NCBI GenBank assembly: GCA_009784515.1
Contig: WRBN01000002.1
Coordinates: forward strand, 1 to 48,111
Reading direction: 5' to 3'
Length of the DNA stretch: 48,111 nt
Origin: Spirochaetaceae bacterium
GTDB lineage: Bacteria; Spirochaetota; Spirochaetia; WRBN01
This document shows positions 1 to 6,242 of this stretch, piece after piece. Every line of letters starts with the position of its first letter. The first letter of the stretch is position 1. The translations under genes and the position numbers were made by a program. The notes under the pieces are model-generated. The model searched no databases, was not told the origin of the DNA, and worked only from the letters and a program-made list of their open reading frames with translations.

Positions 1-93
1 GTAGATTTAGCCGGCGACATACGGCAGATGGTAAGCGAGATGCCCGATGATTTAAGAGAGTATTTAACGGAAACATTAGTAACAAAAAATTAA
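1..93 (+). CDS. C-terminal end of an unknown protein (partial)
   Basis: The first 31 codons are open in frame 1 and end at TAA (91-93), reading VDLAGDIRQM...TETLVTKN. Codon use matches the neighbours. The piece is acidic, probably helical, and too short to assign a family. The gene starts upstream of the window. It converges on the gene that ends at 132; the 38 nt between them hold no clear terminator. Confidence 0.55.
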   Translation, partial: VDLAGDIRQMVSEMPDDLREYLTETLVTKN

Positions 94-131
94 AAACTTT
101 TATCTTCCAGTTATTAATTGTTAATTTTCTA

Positions 132-1349
132 TCACCTATTTATAAAGCGTACGCCGGGAAAGCCCTGCCGTTGGTAAAGGCTAATTAACGGCTCGGGTAA
201 ATCGTTTGGGCCATTAGCAATAAAAAATAACACTTGTCCCAGCCCGGCCGACATATATAAGCTGCTTTGGAAGCCGCCTAACTTAATATGCGGGTAAGCC
301 CAAATAAATACCTCCATCGGCATACGGGCCGGCAGTATCTCTACCACCCCTAACGAACGGTAGTGGGCTATTTGCGCGGCTGTAGGGGCGGCATTGGGGT
401 GCGGTTTTAAAAAGATAGCGTAATCTGCGTAGTCGCGTAATATTTGGGCTAAAATGGTATTAAAGTTAGCCGGGATAGGGTCGCTCATAGTTACCACTAA
501 AGGCGGGCGGTTGGCGCTGTTTTGGCCAAGCAAGTTGTCAAAGTAGGTGCGGTCAAAGTTTACCAGCTGTAAAAAAGATTCGGTTTGAGCCCTGTTAAGC
601 AAGCTAAATAAAAATTGCGGCGTAACCTCGCGGGCATTAATAAGCATACGGGCAAGGCCCATACGGTAATCGGCCGAGAGCAGTAAATCGGGGTGGCTTA
701 GCCATAATTCGGCAAAAGGGTAGGTAGCAAGGGCAAACATTTGGTTAGCAAGGTCGGCCCAATTATTGTTGGTGCGCGGCAGGTGGGCGGCGCTGCCGGT
801 AACGCCGGCCCGGTAAAATAAATTAAAATAAAAAAGCATAGCGTTATTAAAAACCTCGAAGCCGGCGCCGGTGCGGTTAAAAAGGTTGCGGTAAAAGTTG
901 TAAGTGCCCGTGCCATCGGAGAGGATGCGCACAAAGTAGTTGCCGTCTTTTACCCCATTAGCTATAAGCAGCTCGATGAAGATACGCCCGGCTTGCATAT
1001 CATCGGTGTATAAAGTAAAGCTGGCGTTAGGGTTTTGCTGGATTATCCGGGCCACTTCGCGGCCCATCAGGGCTACATCGGCGGTGGCGCCGGGCGTGCC
1101 TACTAAGGTAAGGTGGCTGGGCTGGGCCTCGTTATTTAAAGTGCCGACCCTAAAGTACCACAAAAAAGATGGGGTGTTGTGCAGCTGGGCGTGCAAAGCT
1201 ACGTAAAGGGTGGGTAAAGTGCCCCAGGGTATGTAAATAACATAATCGGTGGCCGGTAAAACGGCGGCACGGTTGGCCGGCAAATTAATATGCTGCGCCC
1301 ACAAGTTGGTAGTTAGCAGCAGGCAACTTAGCAAAAGTTTATATTTCAT
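132..1349 (-). CDS. exported GT80 (PM0188-type) sialyltransferase-like protein
   Basis: The 405-residue product begins with a signal peptide or membrane anchor (hydrophobic 4-17, then WAQ). The rest follows the motif order of GT80 sialyltransferases such as Pasteurella PmST1: an N-terminal GTLPTL segment (43-48, like ASLPAL); LSDGTGTY at 143-150 (like YDDGS, general-base Asp = D145); FLKPHP at 313-318 (like FKGHP, H317); MPMEVF then GGFQSSLYMS at 358-367 (like GGVASSLYFS, nucleotide-binding Ser pair 362/363). Known GT80 enzymes transfer sialic acid from CMP-sialic acid to galactosides. The family call is my recollection of motifs, not an alignment; D, H and SS are kept. It stands alone, divergent from the beta-barrel gene, with a promoter that places the ATG at or next to the transcription start and no Shine-Dalgarno. 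Activity and acceptor are unknown. Confidence 0.6.
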   Translation of the reverse strand: MKYKLLLSCLLLTTNLWAQHINLPANRAAVLPATDYVIYIPWGTLPTLYVALHAQLHNTPSFLWYFRVGTLNNEAQPSHLTLVGTPGATADVALMGREVARIIQQNPNASFTLYTDDMQAGRIFIELLIANGVKDGNYFVRILSDGTGTYNFYRNLFNRTGAGFEVFNNAMLFYFNLFYRAGVTGSAAHLPRTNNNWADLANQMFALATYPFAELWLSHPDLLLSADYRMGLARMLINAREVTPQFLFSLLNRAQTESFLQLVNFDRTYFDNLLGQNSANRPPLVVTMSDPIPANFNTILAQILRDYADYAIFLKPHPNAAPTAAQIAHYRSLGVVEILPARMPMEVFIWAYPHIKLGGFQSSLYMSAGLGQVLFFIANGPNDLPEPLISLYQRQGFPGVRFINR

Positions 1350-1356
1350 ATTTAAT

Positions 1357-1385
1357 ATGATACGCTGCGGCTAGTTAATAGTCAA
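1357..1385 (-). promoter_or_regulatory. sigma70-type promoter of the GT80-like gene, leaderless
   Basis: On the minus strand TTGACT (1385-1380), a 17-nt spacer and TATCAT (1362-1357) stand 7 nt before the ATG at 1349. Transcription should start at or within a base or two of the ATG, and no Shine-Dalgarno is present. The -35 box lies in the left arm of the inverted repeat 1379-1471. Confidence 0.55.
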
Positions 1386-1471
1386 CTACTTATAAGGCGT
1401 TTTACGGCCGGCAGCTTGTTATAAATAGTTAGCTATATTTACCGTAAAAAAGCATTATAAGTAGTTGACTA
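1379..1471. repeat. 29/30-nt imperfect inverted repeat between divergent genes
   Basis: The arms are 1379-1407 and 1442-1471. The outer 17 bases (TAGTCAACTACTTATAA and its complement) match perfectly; after a small mismatch the inner TTTTACGG/CCGTAAAA also match. The 34-nt centre is unrelated. Each arm carries an outward-facing TTGACT. A hairpin, an operator for a dimeric regulator, or the remnant of a small palindromic element are all possible. Confidence 0.7.
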
Positions 1472-1493
1472 ATTTTTGGCCATATGTTAGTGT
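1465..1493 (+). promoter_or_regulatory. possible promoter of the beta-barrel gene
   Basis: TTGACT (1465-1470) in the right arm of the inverted repeat is followed after 17 nt by TAGTGT (1488-1493), a poor -10 preceded by TGT (extended -10). Transcription would start near 1500 and give a 36-nt leader with a strong Shine-Dalgarno. Mirror position to the minus-strand promoter 1357-1385. Confidence 0.35.
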
Positions 1494-1535
1494 TACCTCA
1501 TTACAAATTGCACATTTTTTAGAGGAGAAATGTAA

Positions 1536-2228
1536 ATGAAAAAAATAGCTTTATTAGCTATGGTTGCTATGTTAGCCGTAAATGCTTACGCTGTAGAAAT
1601 TGGTTTTGGCGCTAAATTAGGCGCCGGTATTGCCATGAACCATGACACTACCGACGTGGATAGTGCTGGCCTTTTCCAAAACCGTGAATTAGCCATACCA
1701 ATGGGCGGCGAAATTTTTGTAAACTTAGGTTTTAGCGAACTTATTGCCTTACAACTTGGTGTAGCTTTAAGTTACAGCATTGGTATTGGCGATTTAAACG
1801 CTCGTACTCAACCAGATGGCGGTGATTGGACCGATTGGGCAAGCACCGATCGCGGCGATTTCAGCACCGGCGCTTTTACCGTTGGTTTAGATATTTTGGC
1901 CCGCATTAGCCTGCCTATCGATTTTCCACTTTATGTAGCTATTGGCCCTAACGTAAGTTATACTCGTTTTAGCGCATCGTATGATGGCGATTCTCTAGGC
2001 GGTTTCCACTACTTAGACATTACCGGTGTATTAGAAGTTGGTACCGAGCTTCCTTTAGGCCCAGGTAACTTATTAATTGGTTTACGCAGCCGTATTGGCG
2101 GTGGTTTTGCTATCGGTGAATTTGATGATGATGGTAACAGTGTTGATAACTGGGACGATGGCGTATCGTACCGCCGTTTTATCGGTGAATTTGCTGCCCT
2201 ACGTGTAGGTTATAGCATTAACTTTTAA
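1536..2228 (+). CDS. outer-membrane beta-barrel protein
   Basis: The 230-residue protein has a clear Sec signal peptide (MKKIALLAMVAMLAVNAYA, cut after about residue 19). The mature part alternates short amphipathic strands with Gly/Asp/Asn turns (FGAKLGAGIAM, EIFVNLGF, LIALQLGVALSYSIG, DFPLYVAIGPNVSYTRF, LLIGLRSRIGGGFAIG) and ends in a C-terminal strand with terminal Phe (ALRVGYSINF), the usual signal for insertion by the BAM complex. This fits an 8-stranded porin-like or OmpA/OmpW-type barrel. The Shine-Dalgarno AGAGGAGAAATGTAA before ATG is the strongest in the area, suggesting high expression. A strong intrinsic terminator follows, so it is monocistronic. The ligand or pore function cannot be told. 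Confidence 0.75.
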   Translation: MKKIALLAMVAMLAVNAYAVEIGFGAKLGAGIAMNHDTTDVDSAGLFQNRELAIPMGGEIFVNLGFSELIALQLGVALSYSIGIGDLNARTQPDGGDWTDWASTDRGDFSTGAFTVGLDILARISLPIDFPLYVAIGPNVSYTRFSASYDGDSLGGFHYLDITGVLEVGTELPLGPGNLLIGLRSRIGGGFAIGEFDDDGNSVDNWDDGVSYRRFIGEFAALRVGYSINF

Positions 2229-2264
2229 TAATATCTCCATTAAAAAAGATATTAACATAGCAGT

Positions 2265-2298
2265 AAATAACCCCCTTGCGCTAACAAGGGGGTTATTT
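2265..2298 (+). terminator. strong intrinsic terminator after the beta-barrel gene
   Basis: A perfect 14-bp stem (AAATAACCCCCTTG, 2265-2278, with 2285-2298) has a 6-nt loop and is followed by a T-rich run. Confidence 0.9.
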
Positions 2299-2307
2299 TA
2301 TTTTATG

Positions 2308-2357
2308 ACCACAAAAGGCACAAAATAAAAAACTTAATTTTTTGTGGTTAATTTTTT
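2308..2357 (+). terminator. second, tandem terminator-like hairpin
   Basis: ACCACAAAA (2308-2316) pairs with TTTTGTGGT (2340-2348), followed by TAATTTTTTC. With the terminator just before it, this isolates the micropeptide locus downstream from read-through. Confidence 0.5.
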
Positions 2358-2401
2358 CTTACTTATTTTTTTAATTAAACTGACGTGTTAATTTTAGTGC
2401 C

Positions 2402-2430
2402 TTGACAATAAACCAAAACAATATTATGAT
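2402..2430 (+). promoter_or_regulatory. near-consensus promoter of the micropeptide mRNA
   Basis: TTGACA (2402-2407), a 17-nt spacer and TATGAT (2425-2430) predict a start near 2437. The leader (about 2437-2510) includes AAGCC-GCAA-GGCTT (2441-2454), a hairpin with a GNRA loop, and two copies of CTTATAGGGA, the second merging into the Shine-Dalgarno. Confidence 0.8.
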
Positions 2431-2510
2431 AACATTTAAGAAGCCGCAAGGCTTTGGTAAACAGGGCGCGCTAACTTATAGGGAAAAATTCTTATAGGGA
2501 GGTGTAAAAA

Positions 2511-2594
2511 ATGTGGGTAAGTGAAAAAACACTACTACGAGCATTACTATTTGCACTGTTTATGCTCGTAATAGCACTACAAAGGTTACATTAA
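2511..2594 (+). CDS. 27-residue single-helix membrane peptide, candidate type I toxin
   Basis: ATG at 2511 follows the Shine-Dalgarno GGGAGGTG by 6 nt; the frame ends at TAA 2592-2594. The peptide starts MWVSEKTLLR, continues with a hydrophobic helix of about 14 residues (ALLFALFMLVIAL) and ends QRLH: charged ends around one membrane span. It has its own promoter and terminator and nothing else is coded on the transcript. An antisense unit runs through its 3' half. Small hydrophobic peptides such as TisB, Fst, TxpA or BsrG share this size and shape; no sequence match is claimed. Alternatives: a non-toxic small membrane regulator, or a regulatory RNA in which the reading frame is incidental. 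The good Shine-Dalgarno argues that it is translated. Confidence 0.65.
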   Translation: MWVSEKTLLRALLFALFMLVIALQRLH

Positions 2595-2645
2595 AAACGT
2601 AACTTTACATTTCTGAGGCTGGTTTTGCTAGCCTCAGTTTTTTAT
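2524..2645 (-). ncRNA. predicted antisense RNA (candidate antitoxin), about 120 nt
   Basis: The promoter 2680-2652 predicts a start near 2645, directly beyond the sense terminator. The RNA would carry the complement of the sense terminator hairpin at its 5' end, run antisense to the 3' UTR and second half of the micropeptide frame, and stop at a hairpin formed by 2574-2562 and 2544-2532 (13 bp including one G-U pair, 17-nt loop) followed by TG and six T (2529-2524). On the sense strand the same stem has a C-A mismatch, so it is better formed in the antisense RNA. It would be wholly complementary to the mRNA 3' half, as in txpA/ratA or bsrG/SR4. This is inference from signals only. Confidence 0.55.
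2613..2643 (+). terminator. intrinsic terminator of the micropeptide mRNA
   Basis: CTGAGGCT (2613-2620) pairs with AGCCTCAG (2630-2637) across a 9-nt loop, followed directly by TTTTTT (2638-2643). Confidence 0.85.
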
Positions 2646-2651
2646 AGTTAG

Positions 2652-2680
2652 ATAATATCCTATTTTTTAACTAAAGTCAA
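2652..2680 (-). promoter_or_regulatory. promoter of the antisense RNA
   Basis: On the minus strand TTGACT (2680-2675), a 17-nt spacer and TATTAT (2657-2652) face the micropeptide gene. The rpmF operon has exactly the same hexamers and spacing (17827-17799). Confidence 0.65.
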
Positions 2681-2733
2681 GGTAAATTAACCGCCGGTTA
2701 ATAAAAAGTAACCAACTTTTAACAAACCAAAGA

Positions 2734-2762
2734 TAGACAAAGCCGGGCAAAGCTAGTATTAT
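2734..2762 (+). promoter_or_regulatory. promoter of the 2813-7631 gene group
   Basis: TAGACA (2734-2739), a 17-nt spacer and TATTAT (2757-2762) predict a start near 2769 and a 44-nt leader before ATG 2813. Confidence 0.5.
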
Positions 2763-2812
2763 TAAGCCAAGTAGCCGAAAATTTAAAAAAGTACTCTTTG
2801 GGATAAGTTAAA

Positions 2813-4474
2813 ATGCTAAAATTAATGGTTTTGTTTATCTTTACTACAGCTGCCTTGCTGCCGGCTCAAAATAGCCTTAACAGCGAGCTGGCTTTGCTGC
2901 ATGTGCGTACGGCTTTGGCGGCTTACCATAATAACTCGGTAAACGAGGCCGCTGCTATTATCCAGCAAGCCGGCCCCTTTGCCCGTGCCTATGCCGGTTA
3001 CTTTGTGGTAAGCGGCCTTATTGCTCAACGGCAAGGCCTTTACGGCGAGGCGATAGAGCGCTTTGAAGAGGCTTTAATTACCGGCAATAGCGATAATCTG
3101 TTTACCCGCAATCAAGTTATCGCTTGGCTATTACCGCTTTATTACCGGGCCGGCCGTTACCAAGAGGCGGTTAGCCTATATCAGGTTAATTCGTTGGTAA
3201 ATGACGATTCTAATGCCCTCTTTTACCTGCTTAGTTTACAGCGGCTGGGCAGCAGCCGGCTATTTGAGGAAGCCGATAGTTTAATTTCGCTTTATCCAAC
3301 TAACTTTAGTCTTTACTTTGCTTTATTAAACGAAGCCGGCTTTAGCGGCCGTTATTTAGCTAACTTAAGATTTTTAGCCTTAAACCAACCGCAGGTAGTA
3401 AGCGATGAAGTAACCCGCTCTTTAATGGTGGCGGCGTTAAGAGGGGTGCAAAACGAAGATTTACGGCGCGAGCTGATAAGCTTGAGCCAAAATTGGCTGC
3501 GCACCGATATTAACTTTCGTAACCTTAGCCTGTTAGAGGGCGGCCTAGTTCCTTTATTAGCCGATGATGAAGAAGCCACCAGTTTGTTTATAGAGATAGA
3601 TTTACTGCCGGAGCCCCCTAGTTTTACCGAAGGCAGCGAGGTTTTTATTTTAGGGCGCGACCGTACCCTAGATGGCTTTGCCGATGAACTTGGCCGGCTA
3701 ACCTTAAACGAGGCCGTTTGGCATTCTTATCTTAACCAAAGCGGCCGTCCTCATTACAGCGTTAATATTGTAAATGGTTTAATTACCAGCATTAACGAAA
3801 AACGCGGCCACAACGAAATTTTATGGGAGTTTATCAGCTACCCTTATGTTAGCCGGGTTACCGTTAGCTTTCCGCAGCTTAATCAAGTAGGGGCGCGGCG
3901 GTTAGTTTATACCATTGTGCCGGGCAGCATCACTTTTGCGCCGCCGGCTAACCATAGCCTAAGGGCCGATTGGGCTGCTGTGCCTGTTTTTAACGCTACA
4001 ACGGCCCTGCCGGAGCAATGGCAGCTGCTGGCCAATAGCAGCCAGCTAGATGAATATTACGGCAGTTTTCACTTTAGAAGCATGCGGCTGTTAAACGGCG
4101 AAGTAGTTACCATCTTGGAAGATTCCAGCGGGCGCGGCCGTTTTGATTATTTGCTGATGGTGCAAGATTGGCAAGTGCAATATGCTCGGCGCGATGTAAA
4201 CGGCACCGGCAACTTTAACTTATTTGAATATTACCGCGATGGCGTATGGGTAGGGTTAGCTTATTTTGGTGATGACCGCGAAATAGCCGTTTATTTTGAA
4301 GATTGGCAAACTATCCCTATTAAGTTGTGGGATTTTGACCGCGATGGTTATATAGATGCCTATTACTTTGAAGGGCCTTTGGGCCGCGAATTTAACTTAT
4401 CGGCCAATTTGTTAAGGCCGGTTACGGCTGCCGAAATTTTGGCGTGGCATCGGCTGGGCAGCTTAATACCTTAA
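2813..4474 (+). CDS. exported TPR-like protein with EF-hand-like loops
   Basis: 553 residues with a signal peptide (LMVLFIFTTAALLPAQ, about 4-19). Residues 25-260 are helical and TPR/Sel1-like (GEAIERFEEALITGN, RAGRYQEAVSLYQ, FEEADSLISLYPTN). The C-terminal half is strand-rich and carries Ca-binding-like loops: D283-D291 (DRTLDGFAD), D437-D445 (DSSGRGRFD), D461-E472 (DVNGTGNFNLFE, a full 12-position EF loop) and D507-D515 (DFDRDGYID, DxDxDGxxD). The likely place is periplasm or surface. It is first of three exported proteins on the same strand (gaps of 15 and 64 nt), before an HtrA-like protease, so a common envelope job is likely. ATG 2813 has only a weak GGGAT Shine-Dalgarno; ATG 2825 is an alternative start that would still leave a signal peptide. 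No specific function recognised. Confidence 0.7.
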   Translation: MLKLMVLFIFTTAALLPAQNSLNSELALLHVRTALAAYHNNSVNEAAAIIQQAGPFARAYAGYFVVSGLIAQRQGLYGEAIERFEEALITGNSDNLFTRNQVIAWLLPLYYRAGRYQEAVSLYQVNSLVNDDSNALFYLLSLQRLGSSRLFEEADSLISLYPTNFSLYFALLNEAGFSGRYLANLRFLALNQPQVVSDEVTRSLMVAALRGVQNEDLRRELISLSQNWLRTDINFRNLSLLEGGLVPLLADDEEATSLFIEIDLLPEPPSFTEGSEVFILGRDRTLDGFADELGRLTLNEAVWHSYLNQSGRPHYSVNIVNGLITSINEKRGHNEILWEFISYPYVSRVTVSFPQLNQVGARRLVYTIVPGSITFAPPANHSLRADWAAVPVFNATTALPEQWQLLANSSQLDEYYGSFHFRSMRLLNGEVVTILEDSSGRGRFDYLLMVQDWQVQYARRDVNGTGNFNLFEYYRDGVWVGLAYFGDDREIAVYFEDWQTIPIKLWDFDRDGYIDAYYFEGPLGREFNLSANLLRPVTAAEILAWHRLGSLIP

Positions 4475-4489
4475 AAGGAGAAGATTCTT

Positions 4490-6178
4490 TTGTTTAAAAT
4501 AGTACGGCCGTTATTACTAACTGCTTTAATTTTAATTTTGCCTGTAACTTTGGCGGCTCAAAATATCAATACCGACCCAATCGGTTTTTACGCCGCCGCC
4601 ATACGGGCCGGCCGGCCGGTAGATATGGCCGAACTTATCGCCAGTTTAAATAACCGTTTAACCTTAGAGCTTAACAGCGGCGATTTTCAGCAGGCTTTAG
4701 TTTACGGCGAAAGCCTTAATGCCTTTAATGCTATTACCGCCAGCCGGCTTAATACTCTATATGCCCAATTTTCGCGCCATGTGGCCGAAACCAGCAGTCC
4801 CGGTGTGGCCTTAGCTACTTTGGGTAATCAAGTAAATATTAGTTTGTTAGATAACGATATGCTGCTTTATTTTTTAGGCTTAGCCGAGCAAAATTTAGCG
4901 GCCGTAACTTTTAATTTGTTACAAAGCGAGGCTCAAAGGCGCGGCCTTGCGCACAACCATAGGCTAACGGTGGTTAATAACCCGGCCAACTGGCTAAGCG
5001 GTACGGTAGTGGTTTATGTAGATAGGGGCTTTATCCGCCGTGGCGGTATGGTGGTGCCTAATGTTAATTTGGGCTCGGGCTTTTTTATCGATAAGGCCGG
5101 CTACATACTTACTAATTACCATGTCATTGCTCCCTTAGTGGAGAGCAGCGGCCGCAATACACCGGCGGCGCGTCTTTCGGTAGAGCTGGCGGGGGCGCAA
5201 GGTGAGCGCGTGCCGGCCGAGCTTATTGGCTTTAGCCGTATTAACGACATTGCTTTGCTGCGCAGCAGCGTTAGCTCTCATTATGTTTTTTCGTTTGCCA
5301 ACAGGCGGCCGGTTACCGGCGAGCAAATTTTTGCTTTAGGTTCGCCCGGCGGATTGGCCTCTACCCTTACCAGCGGTCTTGTCAGTAACGCTAACCGCAC
5401 TTTAATGCCTATAGGCGATATTATCCAAATAGATGCAGCGGTAAACCCCGGTAATTCGGGCGGGCCTTTAGTGGGCAGCAACGGCGAGGTACTGGGGGTA
5501 GTTTTTGCCGGTATCGAGCAATTTCAGGGCGTTAATTTTGCCTTACCCAGCGATTTAATTGTTTCTTTGCTGCCTAAACTGGCGGCTAACCGCACCGATG
5601 CCGCTTTGCCCTTTTTGGCTTTAGCCTTGCACGAATGGAGCAATATGCAAGAGGTAACTTACGTGGCCGGCAACTCGTTAGCAGCTTATAATAATTTAAA
5701 AGTTGGCGATAGGTTGGCAGCGCTTAACGGCCAAACGCAAAGCAGCCGGGCGGCTTACCAAAAATATTTAATGAGCAAACCGATAGGGGCTCTCATTAGG
5801 GTAAACTTTCAAAGCGCCGCTGACGGTACGGCCGGTGAGGCGATTACTTTAATAGAGCGCCGGGCCAGCAACTTTGGCCGCAGTTTAATGGACAGAAGCA
5901 CGATAGAAGAGTTATTCCCGCCGCTTACCGGCATGAACATAGAAAGAATAAGCCGGCGCGACTATGTAGTTCGCCAAGTTTATCCGGCCACTTTAGCCGG
6001 TGTTAATCGCTTTAGCAGCGGCGATAGTTTTACTTTGCTGCGCCAGCGGTTTGTTGAGCAAAACGGCCACGAATTTTTAGTACTTAACATTCGCTCGTTA
6101 GTGAGAGCGCAGGGGCTATTAGAGGGGCCAAACGGCTTGCAATTTGCCGTACCTTTTAATAGTAACGTTTGGTTGTAA
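4490..6178 (+). CDS. exported HtrA/Deg-like trypsin-fold serine protease
   Basis: 562 residues starting at TTG 4490, 8 nt after AAAAGGAG. Signal peptide about 1-23 (LLLTALILILPVTLAAQ). A helical segment (30-160) precedes a trypsin-fold domain with full triad: GSGFFI...YILTNYHVI (H211), INDIALLR (D253) and AVNPGNSGGPLV (S323). Residues 370-560 contain PDZ-like pieces (YNNLKVGDRLAALNGQ at about 400; TLAGVNRFSSGDSFTLL near the end), degenerate compared with DegP. HtrA proteases degrade or monitor misfolded envelope proteins. The N-terminal helical domain of about 140 residues before the protease is not standard for DegP/DegQ. It lies 15 nt after the TPR/EF-loop gene, so probably in one operon. 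Family assignment is firm, substrate unknown. Confidence 0.85.
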   Translation: MFKIVRPLLLTALILILPVTLAAQNINTDPIGFYAAAIRAGRPVDMAELIASLNNRLTLELNSGDFQQALVYGESLNAFNAITASRLNTLYAQFSRHVAETSSPGVALATLGNQVNISLLDNDMLLYFLGLAEQNLAAVTFNLLQSEAQRRGLAHNHRLTVVNNPANWLSGTVVVYVDRGFIRRGGMVVPNVNLGSGFFIDKAGYILTNYHVIAPLVESSGRNTPAARLSVELAGAQGERVPAELIGFSRINDIALLRSSVSSHYVFSFANRRPVTGEQIFALGSPGGLASTLTSGLVSNANRTLMPIGDIIQIDAAVNPGNSGGPLVGSNGEVLGVVFAGIEQFQGVNFALPSDLIVSLLPKLAANRTDAALPFLALALHEWSNMQEVTYVAGNSLAAYNNLKVGDRLAALNGQTQSSRAAYQKYLMSKPIGALIRVNFQSAADGTAGEAITLIERRASNFGRSLMDRSTIEELFPPLTGMNIERISRRDYVVRQVYPATLAGVNRFSSGDSFTLLRQRFVEQNGHEFLVLNIRSLVRAQGLLEGPNGLQFAVPFNSNVWL

Positions 6179-6183
6179 CACAC

Positions 6184-6218
6184 TAACCCGGCATTACAGC
6201 AGTTATAATGCCGGGTTA
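6184..6218 (+). terminator. hairpin between protease and lipoprotein genes
   Basis: A perfect 13-bp stem (TAACCCGGCATTA 6184-6196 with 6206-6218, 9-nt loop) lies just after the protease stop. There is no T-run on either strand, so it may only weaken read-through or stabilise the upstream mRNA. Confidence 0.5.
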
Positions 6219-6242
6219 ATTATGATGCAAAAAAGGAAATGA

